DNA of 20,703 bases from an uncultured Oscillospiraceae bacterium (GCA_900547385.1 URGQ01000026.1:1-20703), one strand, 5' to 3'. Shown: positions 7,226 to 14,247, counted from the first letter of the stretch. The notes: generated by a model not told the origin, from the letters alone. Program-made: numbers and translations.

Positions 7226-8719
7226 TCAGTCTGTCACTTCGCTGTATTTCTTCACTCGGGATTCCGCGCTGTACTGCCGCAGTGACTCGATATTTTCATC
7301 CATCCAGCGCCCACGCTGCCGGATAAAATCCTTCAGCTGCCGCACCGCCTCCTGATGGGAATGAACATTCCGTTCCGCCGGGGCCAGCAGGGTATCATCC
7401 CGCAGCGAATCCTCCCATCGTTCAAAGTTTCGCTCTATGGCCGGGCCCAGGTATTCTTCCACCTCATCTATGTAGCGCAGGAGGTACTTTTCATTCAGCC
7501 AGCTTTCACGCAGCTCCCGGTAACGCCGGATGACCCGTTCGGTGAAATATTCATCCTTCACCATCATGTTAAACCACAGCTTGCGGTGCACATCAAAGTG
7601 CTGCACCTGCATGGTGGTTTGCTCCTGGTAATTATCGCAGGCGTTATTAAAATCCCACACACACATTTTCAGTCGGCCGCTTACATCCCTGTAAATATAG
7701 GTGGAATAGGAACCGGCATCATAGTTGGTGGTAAACTCATTCAATATCAGATAATCCACAAAGGAATCTACATCCACCTGCGCCCGATAGCCATACTTTC
7801 TGCTGTCATAGTCATAGGAATACAACCCCTTTTCAAAAGCCGAAAAGTCCGTCTTGATCGCCTCTTTGATCTCCGGGGTCAGCTTCTTCTCTCCGGGGAA
7901 TTCCACCTCCAGCTTCAGCTCCATTTCATTGCGGTAGCTGTATGTGGTCAGGCTGTTCAGCCGGTCGTACTCGCTTCCATCCTGCCGGTCCAGTCGCAGC
8001 AGATAACCTGTGTAGGTATTGTCTCGGGCATCCACTTCCATATTCAGCCGCGCGCCATCCCGCCCACTGCCAATAAGCTCCGTCAGCACATAGATTCCCT
8101 GGTACTCTCCATTCAGCATCAGCTCACAGAATCGCACATTAGGGGCGTATTCCATGCATTCTCCGGCTATGTTATACCACATGTAGTTGCGCATCAGGCT
8201 TTTATCCAGATAGGGTCCATGCAGCGCCCATTCGTGGTGGGCATCCATCCCCATCAGGCTCTGTGGGTTGTTGTCCCCGTTTTCATCCACCAGCTCCAGT
8301 CGGTAACCAGCCTTCTCAAAATATCGCGAGGAATTTCCCCGCACATGGATGACCACATTGCTCTCCACCGCCGGCGCATCGGTTGGGTGGTTGTTTTCCT
8401 CCGCACTGTCCATCACCCGCATCTGCGCTGTAATGCGGTCCGCACCCTCTGCTGTGGTGGTAAAGCCCATGTGGCGGTCTTCCTCATCCACCAGCCCTCT
8501 CCCGGGGATTTCCGCCCCACCGGTGTCAATAACTATCAGCGGCAGGTGGGTGCAGAATTCCTTTTCGGCATGTACGGCGCAGACGGCCTTTGGCGTGGCT
8601 TCTCGGTGCTGGTGGTATCGCCGGCTCTCCATCCGCCCGGTCAGCAGCACCGGGTAGTTCAGTACACTTACCAGCAGGATACAAATACACGCCACCGCGC
8701 CTATAATCCTATATTTCAT
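7226..8719 (-). CDS. CotH-kinase-family membrane-anchored protein
   Basis: 497 aa, ATG start with GGAG about 11 nt upstream. An N-terminal signal anchor (about 5-27) predicts an extracytoplasmic location. The CotH-family core is clear: RGNSS (127-131), the K-S-L-M-R-N segment (173-178), NGEYQGIYVLTE (203-214), NEFTTNYD (327-334) and WDFNNACDN (355-363). The last motif is the metal-binding WDF-type element, here with N after F. CotH proteins are atypical protein kinases known from Bacillus spore coats and from clostridial secreted proteins. Here the gene lies between DUF4956 and the hydrolase, with 22 and 11 nt gaps. I infer phosphorylation of an exported protein or of the polymer; which one is open. 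Confidence 0.88.
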   Translation of the reverse strand: MKYRIIGAVACICILLVSVLNYPVLLTGRMESRRYHQHREATPKAVCAVHAEKEFCTHLPLIVIDTGGAEIPGRGLVDEEDRHMGFTTTAEGADRITAQMRVMDSAEENNHPTDAPAVESNVVIHVRGNSSRYFEKAGYRLELVDENGDNNPQSLMGMDAHHEWALHGPYLDKSLMRNYMWYNIAGECMEYAPNVRFCELMLNGEYQGIYVLTELIGSGRDGARLNMEVDARDNTYTGYLLRLDRQDGSEYDRLNSLTTYSYRNEMELKLEVEFPGEKKLTPEIKEAIKTDFSAFEKGLYSYDYDSRKYGYRAQVDVDSFVDYLILNEFTTNYDAGSYSTYIYRDVSGRLKMCVWDFNNACDNYQEQTTMQVQHFDVHRKLWFNMMVKDEYFTERVIRRYRELRESWLNEKYLLRYIDEVEEYLGPAIERNFERWEDSLRDDTLLAPAERNVHSHQEAVRQLKDFIRQRGRWMDENIESLRQYSAESRVKKYSEVTD

Positions 8720-8741
8720 GCTGCTTTCTGCTCCATTTCCT

Positions 8742-9419
8742 TCAGCCCGAAACCTCGTCGTTCTGCATCACGATGTTGACATACTCCACATTGCCCAGGG
8801 CATACAGACAGCTGCAGAGGTCTTTCTCCTTTTTCTCGGCCTTCTTCAGCATGCTCTGGCTCAGCTCATAAATCAGCTCCACCGTTTCCTCGGTGGTGTT
8901 CTCCACTCGCAGAACAGCCTTCCCCCGGAACAGTTGATACACCTGCGCCTTGATCGCCGCAGTCTTACCCCGGTCGGCCCGCAGAATCAGCAGCATCCGG
9001 TTGTCGCTCTTGATGCACCCCAGGATGAGGATAATGAGAAACACCACGGCGCTGCCCACCGCCGCCACCAGGTAATCCCCTACCCCGCAGCAGATGCCCA
9101 CAATAATGGACCAAAAGATATACACGGTATCACGGGAATCCTTGATGGCAGTACGGAACCGCACAATGGAAAGCGCGCCCACCATACCCAGGGAAAGCGC
9201 TATATTATTCCCGATGACGGTCATCACCGTGCCGGTCAGGGCCGCCAATATCACCAACGAGGCATTAAATTTCTTGCTGTAAATGGTGCCCCGATGGGAA
9301 ATATAGTAGGAAATAAAAATGAAAAAGCCCAGCACCGCCGCAATACCAATATTCAGTACGATCTGTTCCGGCGTCATCTCACTGGGGTTGGTAAAAAGGC
9401 TCAAGATCTTATCCTTCAT
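8742..9419 (-). CDS. DUF4956-family membrane protein
   Basis: 225 aa, ATG start with AAGGAG upstream. Four hydrophobic segments (about 20-40, 52-70, 102-115, 117-137) precede a cytoplasmic domain of about 85 residues. The loop LGMVGALSIVRFRTAIKD (77-94) followed by DTVYIFW is the signature of DUF4956. The family has no firmly assigned biochemical role that I know of, but it is commonly found beside VTC-domain and CotH genes, as here (26 nt after VTC, 22 nt before CotH). I infer a membrane partner of the VTC protein, perhaps anchoring it or acting as a channel or transfer component for its product. Confidence 0.88.
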   Translation of the reverse strand: MKDKILSLFTNPSEMTPEQIVLNIGIAAVLGFFIFISYYISHRGTIYSKKFNASLVILAALTGTVMTVIGNNIALSLGMVGALSIVRFRTAIKDSRDTVYIFWSIIVGICCGVGDYLVAAVGSAVVFLIILILGCIKSDNRMLLILRADRGKTAAIKAQVYQLFRGKAVLRVENTTEETVELIYELSQSMLKKAEKKEKDLCSCLYALGNVEYVNIVMQNDEVSG

Positions 9420-9445
9420 ATTGTCAATCTCCTTTTCGTCGCGGC

Positions 9446-10141
9446 TTACAGCCGATATCGATACCCGTTCTGCCGGGCCAGCATGTATTTACTCACCGAG
9501 ATCTCACTTTGATCCACGGTGTTGATCATCCACCGGATATAATCCAGCAGGAAACCGTTATACTTCACTTCCATCACCACCGCGCCGGGGTCCAGCACCG
9601 GAGCCATATTCAGCCGCTCATCAAAGAGGTCAAAGCTGCTCTCGGTGGCAACGATACGGCTGTCAAAGGTCACCCGTATCTTGTTTTCCTTTGCGATGAA
9701 GGCCTTACGGTCATATTCCACTATGGCCTTTGGCCGATAGCAGCGGCTTTGCATTAGGACATAGCACTCCGCCGCAAAGGCTTCCCTGCTTTGCAGCAGC
9801 GGAGTATAGTCCCCGGTGATCAGCCGCTGGGCAACCTCCCTTGTCACCCGCAGCGAGCGCTTGAGCTGGCTTGCCCCCTGTTTCTGCTTCATTTCCAGCA
9901 TAGCATAGCCGGCAGCCGGGTCATAGCAGCGCAGCCGTATCTTGCGGCGGGTCTCTATTCCGGCCAGCTTTTCATGGTAGTCCTCATCGTACACCGTATC
10001 AAAGTACAGCGAACGAATCCGGTATCCATGCACTCCGTTGTGGGGGTCCTCCCGCATCACCTGCCCCAGCAGGTGGCTCCTTTGCAGGGCCTCCGCCATA
10101 CCGATAAGATACTTCTTCTCCTCCCGGAACACCCGATTCAT
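9446..10141 (-). CDS. VTC-domain protein (polyphosphate polymerase-like)
   Basis: 231 aa, about the length of a stand-alone VTC domain. The tunnel-fold beta strands carry the expected charged residues: REEKKY (6-11), SLYFDT (44-49), RRKIRLRCY (65-73), LEMKQK (82-87), EYDRKAF (142-148), RVTFD (156-160) and MEVKY (190-194). In yeast Vtc4 this fold makes polyphosphate from ATP; related CYTH/TTM folds hydrolyse triphosphates. No membrane segment is visible, so it is cytoplasmic and probably works with the DUF4956 protein. It is the first gene after the c-di-GMP riboswitch/terminator, with GGGAGG 12 nt upstream of the ATG. Bacterial activity of this subfamily is not proven by sequence. Confidence 0.88.
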   Translation of the reverse strand: MNRVFREEKKYLIGMAEALQRSHLLGQVMREDPHNGVHGYRIRSLYFDTVYDEDYHEKLAGIETRRKIRLRCYDPAAGYAMLEMKQKQGASQLKRSLRVTREVAQRLITGDYTPLLQSREAFAAECYVLMQSRCYRPKAIVEYDRKAFIAKENKIRVTFDSRIVATESSFDLFDERLNMAPVLDPGAVVMEVKYNGFLLDYIRWMINTVDQSEISVSKYMLARQNGYRYRL

Positions 10142-10160
10142 CCCATGTCACTTCCTCCCA

Positions 10161-10204
10161 AAATAAAAAACTGACCGCAGCAAAAGTCTCTTTGTGCGGT
10201 CAGT
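10161..10204 (-). terminator. Rho-independent terminator, expression platform of the c-di-GMP riboswitch
   Basis: On the minus strand ACTGACCGCA (10195-10204) pairs with TGCGGTCAGT (10170-10179). A further CAAA/TTTG pair forms inside, and the stem is followed by TTTTTTATTT (10161-10170). The 5' arm contains the TGACCG (10197-10202) that also closes the aptamer, so terminator and folded aptamer cannot coexist. Only about 20 nt separate the T-tract from the VTC start codon. Confidence 0.9.
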
Positions 10205-10275
10205 CCATCATACCGGCATTTACCGGGTTAGACACTAAACTTTGCGTCCCCGTCTTTCGGCGGGTTTGCCGTATT
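10196..10275 (-). promoter_or_regulatory. c-di-GMP-I (GEMM-I) riboswitch aptamer
   Basis: Read on the minus strand the conserved GEMM-I blocks occur in order: GGCAAACC (10263-10270), a hairpin capped by a GAAA tetraloop (10255-10258), GGACGCAAAG (10240-10249), a CUAA/UAUG tetraloop receptor (10227-10232 with 10208-10213) on a CCGG stem, a lower stem AGTTTA/TGGACT (10236-10241 with 10202-10207), and the closing strand TGACCG (10197-10202) facing CGGCA. The GAAA loop and its 11-nt-type receptor are the tertiary contact of this class. The 3' closing strand is a few nt shorter than the usual form. It begins about 14 nt after the cyclase stop codon, so it either lies inside the operon or is driven by a promoter within the cyclase gene. 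It should bind c-di-GMP and prevent termination upstream of VTC. Confidence 0.87.
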
Positions 10276-10284
10276 CATTTTTGC

Positions 10285-11379
10285 TCAGAATTCCGCCGCG
10301 ATCTCCACTATCTCCGCACGGTCATTCACCTTTTTGTTCCGGTACATCATGGCATCTGCCTTTTCTATGGTGGCATACAGAGCCTCGATGCCGCCCTCGT
10401 ACAGGGCATATCCTAGCGAAACCATCGGCATTTGGGGGCCCTGCTCCCGCAGCTGGCCCAGCGCTGCCTCGAACATCCCGTTCAGCTTTTCCATCTGGTG
10501 CAGGTTCTTGGTCAGAATCAAGCTAAACTCATCGCCGCCATAGCGGTAGCAGTCACCATGCCGCCCATACACCGTTCGTATTACCTCCGCTATCTGCCGC
10601 AGGTAATAGTCCCCTGCCGCGTGGCCTCTGGTGTCGTTTATCTGCTTAAAGTCATCGACATCCATATTGATAATGACCGCCGGCGGTTTAATGCGCTCCA
10701 GGTCCTTCTCATACTGGGTGCGGTTCAACAGCATGGTCAGTCCGTCCAAACGGGAAAACCTTCTGCACCGGTGATTATACAGCAGCGCATTTCCTACTGC
10801 GACGCACAGATAGTCCACCCGCAGATCGGGAAATATCATCTGGATATAAATACCCATCGAAAGGAACAGCATAATCGCCAGCAGTGCGGCTTCCGGCCGC
10901 ATTTGGTATTTCATCTCGTCCATCATCACACATATAAAGCAGTACAGGATAGAAACAATAAATACCGCCACATGCACCCAGTACAGCCTGCCTCTGTGGT
11001 AAACATTCATTTCATCAATATAGAAGACCCATCCGTACTGGTTGCTCACGATTATAAACAGTGCATTCACTACAATGGCTCCAATAGCGGCCGCAGGCTT
11101 TCTCACCTTGCCGTATGTGTGCGCTGCCATCACACACATCACCGGCGCCATGCAGAATTCCACCGTTTTAGCAAACCAGTGCGGCCCGATCAGTGCAGGC
11201 TCTGCACCGTTCGTCTTTACCCCGATCCATTCTCCCATCTGGGCCAATCCTATGATCACACATACCGTTATGAACCGTATGGTCGCTGTTTTATCCGCCA
11301 GCCGGTCGGTATATACATCCACTATGTTCACCACCAGCAGCGCCATTGTGATCACTACGATCGCAGTATACAGATCCAC
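10285..11379 (-). CDS. Membrane GGDEF diguanylate cyclase
   Basis: 364 aa, GTG start at 11377-11379 with AGAGGTGG 7 nt upstream. Residues 1-200 hold about six membrane helices of a MASE-like sensor with no recognisable ligand motif. The C-terminal cyclase domain has DGLTMLLNR (212-220), MDVDDFKQINDTRGH (239-253) and an intact active site RYGGDEF (279-285), so synthesis of c-di-GMP from two GTP is expected. An RxxD lies four rather than five residues before GGDEF, so the usual inhibitory I-site is probably not formed. The gene is followed within 14 nt by the c-di-GMP riboswitch, placing signal synthesis directly ahead of the sensor RNA and the polymer genes. Confidence 0.92.
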   Translation of the reverse strand: MDLYTAIVVITMALLVVNIVDVYTDRLADKTATIRFITVCVIIGLAQMGEWIGVKTNGAEPALIGPHWFAKTVEFCMAPVMCVMAAHTYGKVRKPAAAIGAIVVNALFIIVSNQYGWVFYIDEMNVYHRGRLYWVHVAVFIVSILYCFICVMMDEMKYQMRPEAALLAIMLFLSMGIYIQMIFPDLRVDYLCVAVGNALLYNHRCRRFSRLDGLTMLLNRTQYEKDLERIKPPAVIINMDVDDFKQINDTRGHAAGDYYLRQIAEVIRTVYGRHGDCYRYGGDEFSLILTKNLHQMEKLNGMFEAALGQLREQGPQMPMVSLGYALYEGGIEALYATIEKADAMMYRNKKVNDRAEIVEIAAEF

Positions 11380-11502
11380 ACTTGCTCCACCTCTTGCTCA
11401 TTCTTTGAGAAATCAACAATGTTCAAATTTCATCTTTTTACCACAAAAGCCCGGCTTTCGTCGATTCTTTGCTCCATACATTTTGTCGTTTTTGCACAAA
11501 CC

Positions 11503-11530
11503 CTTATATATATTAGTTAACCAATAACAA
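11503..11530 (-). promoter_or_regulatory. Candidate sigma-A promoter of the cyclase/exopolysaccharide locus
   Basis: On the minus strand TTGTTA (11525-11530) and TATAAG (11503-11508) are separated by 16 bp in an AT-rich stretch. Transcription would start about 120 nt before the GTG codon of the cyclase. Several overlapping TATATA choices exist, so the exact -10 box is uncertain. Confidence 0.35.
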
Positions 11531-11697
11531 TTTTATTTTACAATATTATGTCCTTTTCGTCAATCCTTTACAACTTGCTCTTCCCTGCATTTCGCACCGT
11601 CTCAGCGCCTTTTCGCGCCGAATCGCCCTCTTTGGACAAATCCGTCTTTTCCAGCACAAAAACGGTTCTTTTTGGAAACTTTGTGCAGTATCCACGC

Positions 11698-11736
11698 AAA
11701 AAAAGCCGCACGGCACCTTTTCCGGCACCGTCCGGC
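11698..11736 (-). terminator. Rho-independent terminator after the RNHCP gene
   Basis: The minus strand forms a stem of about 13 bp (GCCGGACGGTGCC with GGTGCCGTGCGGC, one mismatch and two wobbles) with loop GGAAAA, directly followed by a run of T (complement at 11698-11704). It lies about 10 nt after the RNHCP stop codon and isolates that operon from the cyclase locus. Confidence 0.85.
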
Positions 11737-11745
11737 TCCCTCGGG

Positions 11746-12171
11746 TCATTTCAGGCGGCCCTCCCCGCCCATTAGGGCGGTCATCTCCTCTATGCGCTCC
11801 AGCGGGAAAGGCGGCTCACACAGGGGCTTTAGGGCAATGCTCATCAGCTTCATGGGATTGTCATCGGCAGCCACCCTGTTGGAGCTCAGTGCTCCGCACC
11901 TGCGGCAGCGGTGGATGATGGCCCATTCGCCCTTACCACGCACCCACACCGAAATCGGCTCCATGATGCCGCCGCAGTCGGCTTCCCGGTCCCCCGGCTC
12001 GATATCCACATGCAGGCTGGAAAGACAGTTGGGGCAGTGGTTGCGGTGGTCGGTCCCGGCCGCATCCGGTGTTACCAACCGCCCGCACACTTTACAGGTA
12101 AAGCTATCATTGCAGGGGTGGTTTTTATAGTAGCCTTTTTCAAAGGTCTTGCGTTTATTCTCGCGGTTCAT
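11746..12171 (-). CDS. RNHCP-domain zinc-ribbon protein
   Basis: 141 aa, ATG start with GGGAGG 5 nt upstream. The protein matches the RNHCP family: FTCKVCG (C26, C29), the name-giving HRNHCPNCLSSLHVD (C46, C49), PGDR, WAIIHRCRRCG (C89, C92), NRVAADDNP and a final PLCEPPFP. Three CxxC pairs suggest zinc-ribbon-type binding sites. Biochemical function is not established for the family; nucleic-acid or protein binding is a guess. It is the last gene of a four-gene operon, 21 nt after the acetyltransferase, and is followed by a strong terminator. Confidence 0.88.
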   Translation of the reverse strand: MNRENKRKTFEKGYYKNHPCNDSFTCKVCGRLVTPDAAGTDHRNHCPNCLSSLHVDIEPGDREADCGGIMEPISVWVRGKGEWAIIHRCRRCGALSSNRVAADDNPMKLMSIALKPLCEPPFPLERIEEMTALMGGEGRLK

Positions 12172-12192
12172 GTTGCCTCCCGTTGTGTTGTT

Positions 12193-12843
12193 TTATTCTT
12201 TTGCCGCGCGGCACAGCGCTTCGATATTCCCACTTTGGATCGCGGCAATATTCTGGCGGATCTTTTCTTCCTCCCAGTCCCACCAGCGGAGCTCCTCCAG
12301 CCGGGCAATAGTTTCCACATCAAACCGGCGGCGGATGGGCTTAGCCGGCACTCCAGCCGCAATGGTATAGGGCGGAATATCCCTGGTCACCACAGCACGG
12401 GCACCTATAATAGCCCCATCCCCGATCGTCACACCGGAAAGGATCACCGCCTCATAGCCGATCCACACATCGTTGCCGATGGTGATGCTGCCATGGTTAT
12501 CCCACGCCGCTGCAATGGAAGCGCAGTCGGTCGGCAGTCCCCATTCCTCAAAGAAGATGGGGAACGGATAGGTGGAAAGGCTGCCCAGCGCATGGTTTGC
12601 CGCATTGAAAATAAATTTAGCACCGCAGGCGATGGAACAGAACTTGCCAATGCTCAGGGAGTCTCCGTTGCACTCGGGGTAATGGTACAGCACACAGTTT
12701 CGTTCAAAGTCCCGCGGGTCATTCACATAGTCATCGTAGGTAGTGTATTCCCCCACCTGAATGGTCGGGTCTTTGACAACATTTTTCAGGTAAACGGTGC
12801 TGTGCCCCTGGGAACGGGGATATATCTTCCAATTAGGTATCAT
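12193..12843 (-). CDS. CatB/Vat-like hexapeptide-repeat O-acetyltransferase
   Basis: 216 aa, the usual size of xenobiotic acetyltransferases, ATG start with GGAGG 8 nt upstream. Left-handed beta-helix hexapeptide repeats are evident (SIGKFCSIACGAKF, ITIGNDVWIGYEAVIL, VTIGDGAIIGARAVV). The loop NAANHALGSLSTYPF carries the likely catalytic histidine H84, and the C-terminus (RRRFDVETIARL, LRWWDW) is typical of the CatB/Vat group. Members transfer acetyl from acetyl-CoA to chloramphenicol or streptogramin A hydroxyls, but many relatives act on other substrates. The N-terminal 25 residues differ from the Vat proteins I know, so drug resistance should not be assumed. It is co-directional with VOC upstream (100 nt gap) and RNHCP downstream. 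Confidence 0.85.
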   Translation of the reverse strand: MIPNWKIYPRSQGHSTVYLKNVVKDPTIQVGEYTTYDDYVNDPRDFERNCVLYHYPECNGDSLSIGKFCSIACGAKFIFNAANHALGSLSTYPFPIFFEEWGLPTDCASIAAAWDNHGSITIGNDVWIGYEAVILSGVTIGDGAIIGARAVVTRDIPPYTIAAGVPAKPIRRRFDVETIARLEELRWWDWEEEKIRQNIAAIQSGNIEALCRAAKE

Positions 12844-12943
12844 GTTATTTCCTCCGGAATGGTCATTTTTTTCTGTATTCCACTCCGGTCACTACAATGC
12901 AGCGCCTCACAGCAAACCACCTCTATCTCTTTTTCGTCTTGCT

Positions 12944-13327
12944 TTATTCCGTTATCTCTATCCGGTTACCTTCGGGGTCAAGGATACAACTCTCGTAATA
13001 ACCGTCTCCGGTCACCCTGGGGCCGCTTATCACCGGATAGCCGTCCATGCGCAGCCGCTCTGTCCATTCATCCACCGCCGGGCGGCTGCCCACGCTAAAC
13101 GCCAAATGGCTGTATCCTGTCCCGCGTTCCGCCTTTGGGGCATCCTCCATCTCCGGCGCTGTCATCAGTTCCAGCCGTGCCCCGCCCGCAAACCGCAGGA
13201 AATAGGATTGAAACCCCGTTTTAGGGTTGTGGTAGCGCTCTCCGCTCTGCCCGCCAAAATAACGGCAGTAGAATTCTCTTGCCGCCTCCAGGTCATTCAC
13301 ATACAGGGCAATATGCTCTATCCTCAT
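12944..13327 (-). CDS. VOC-family (glyoxalase/dioxygenase superfamily) protein
   Basis: 127 aa, one VOC unit of two beta-alpha-beta-beta-beta modules. Visible features are IEHIALYVNDLEAAREFY at the start with the first metal-ligand histidine H5, LELMT near the middle, HLAFSV (second histidine) and the terminal DPEGNRIEITE with its glutamate. This looks like a complete metal site. Substrates of such single-domain VOC proteins range from methylglyoxal adducts to antibiotics, and sequence alone does not decide. The start codon lies 4 nt after the TraX stop, with AGGTGA overlapping the TraX end, so translation is coupled. Confidence 0.87.
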   Translation of the reverse strand: MRIEHIALYVNDLEAAREFYCRYFGGQSGERYHNPKTGFQSYFLRFAGGARLELMTAPEMEDAPKAERGTGYSHLAFSVGSRPAVDEWTERLRMDGYPVISGPRVTGDGYYESCILDPEGNRIEITE

Positions 13328-13331
13328 ACTG

Positions 13332-14093
13332 TCACCTTATCTGCAGCTGGATGAACCCAATGACAGCAAGGTGCAGTGGGTAGTAGATGTAAAACAGCCA
13401 CTTCATCACCTTGTTCACCGCCGGGTTTTTACCGCGCTTGCCATTATACAGCGCCAGCAGCGGGATAGCAAGCACCACACAAAGCTGAATCAATCCGTAC
13501 AGCTTATCCAGCGCGAAGAAGTACACCACCGCATAGATTGCCACATAAAAAAGACTCCACGCGATCTGTTTCTTCGGTTCGCCCCGGTTGGAGCCAATGG
13601 AAAGCACGCACAGGGCGGCAATACAGCTCCAATCGCTGGGCAATGTAATCAGGCAAATCAGCAATACACCCGCAACCTTTACCCCCATGCTGCGCTTTTC
13701 GTCCTCACACAGCCACAGCATCAGCAGTCCGCCCAGCAGCGACCACACCACACTGGTCTGGTTCAGAACATCCCCATAGTAGAACGGGATAAATGAATGC
13801 CAATCCACATAGCTATTGGAGGCCAACATATACGCAAAATGCGAAACCACCGCTAACATGAACAGTCGCAGCGCGTACTTCTTCCGATCATGGGTATAGT
13901 GGAAGCCCTCCGCAATGAAAAAGCACATGACTGGGCAGGTGATCCGCCCAATAATATGCATCACAATAGGTACCGCCCCGGCGGCATACCCCGGGAACAG
14001 TAGCCACGCTATGTGGTCCACCGTCATTGCCACTATCGCTATCAGCTTCAGCTGGTTGGCATCCAGCCACTGATATGGTTTCAGCTCTGTCAT
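13332..14093 (-). CDS. TraX-family integral membrane protein
   Basis: 253 aa, ATG start with GAGGAG upstream. About seven to eight hydrophobic helices cover most of the chain. TraX hallmarks are LKLIAIVAMTVDHIAWLL near the N-terminus, IIGRITCPVMCFFIAEGFHYT and the following KYALRLFMLA. TraX in F plasmid acetylates pilin, and the family belongs to the membrane acyltransferase type, but chromosomal Firmicutes copies have no proven substrate. No conjugation genes are visible, so this is not evidence of a plasmid. It is the first gene of the operon read from the promoter at 14218-14247. Confidence 0.88.
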   Translation of the reverse strand: MTELKPYQWLDANQLKLIAIVAMTVDHIAWLLFPGYAAGAVPIVMHIIGRITCPVMCFFIAEGFHYTHDRKKYALRLFMLAVVSHFAYMLASNSYVDWHSFIPFYYGDVLNQTSVVWSLLGGLLMLWLCEDEKRSMGVKVAGVLLICLITLPSDWSCIAALCVLSIGSNRGEPKKQIAWSLFYVAIYAVVYFFALDKLYGLIQLCVVLAIPLLALYNGKRGKNPAVNKVMKWLFYIYYPLHLAVIGFIQLQIR

Positions 14094-14217
14094 TCGCTCT
14101 CCTCTTTTCCTCCGGCGGGCGCCGCTTCATTCGGGCTGCTGCGGCGCACCCTGCGGCAGCCCTCGTCACTTTGGTGCGGCCGCCTGCCTTTCGCAGAATC
14201 CGGCCCTTGCGGTTTCC

Positions 14218-14247
14218 ATTATACGGCTTTTTCAAATTCCCTGTCAA
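14218..14247 (-). promoter_or_regulatory. Consensus sigma-A promoter of the TraX-VOC-acetyltransferase-RNHCP operon
   Basis: Minus-strand TTGACA (14242-14247) and TATAAT (14218-14223) are both perfect hexamers, separated by 18 bp. The predicted start leaves a leader of about 115 nt before the TraX ATG. It lies just after the malQ terminator hairpin. Confidence 0.85.

Larger units (their letters stand above)
11380..11745 (-). other. Intergenic region: leader and promoter side of the cyclase gene plus RNHCP terminator
   Basis: No convincing gene lies in these 366 bases. The part near 11500-11560 is clearly AT-rich. A weak promoter candidate and about 120 nt of untranslated leader for the cyclase lie at 11380-11530. 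In the leader the minus strand can form an 8-bp stem (ACGAAAGC with GCTTTTGT, around 11430-11450) of unknown use. A terminator for the upstream RNHCP gene sits at 11698-11736. Short reading frames here lack ribosome binding sites. Confidence 0.6.

Noticed and set aside
7355..8779. 474-codon open frame on the plus strand opposite the CotH gene
   Set aside because: Antisense shadow: histidine/isoleucine-rich low-information protein with no family motif, while the minus strand carries full CotH motifs.
11413..11481. 22-codon reading frame in the cyclase leader, a possible leader peptide
   Set aside because: No Shine-Dalgarno sequence before its ATG and no amino-acid run suggesting attenuation; could be real but not supported.
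11380..11530. A second c-di-GMP riboswitch in the cyclase leader
   Set aside because: Isolated GCAAAG and GACGAAAG strings occur, but they are in the wrong order and without the GEMM helices.
133..11745. Transposon, insertion sequence or CRISPR array within the window
   Set aside because: No transposase or integrase reading frame, no terminal inverted repeats around genes and no spaced direct repeats were seen.
12844..12943. Hairpin covering the acetyltransferase ribosome binding site (GGAAT with ATTCC)
   Set aside because: Only five base pairs with a long loop; too weak to claim as a regulatory element.
13332..14093. TraX as a sign of a conjugative element
   Set aside because: TraX-family genes are common on Firmicutes chromosomes and no relaxase, coupling protein or pilus gene is present.
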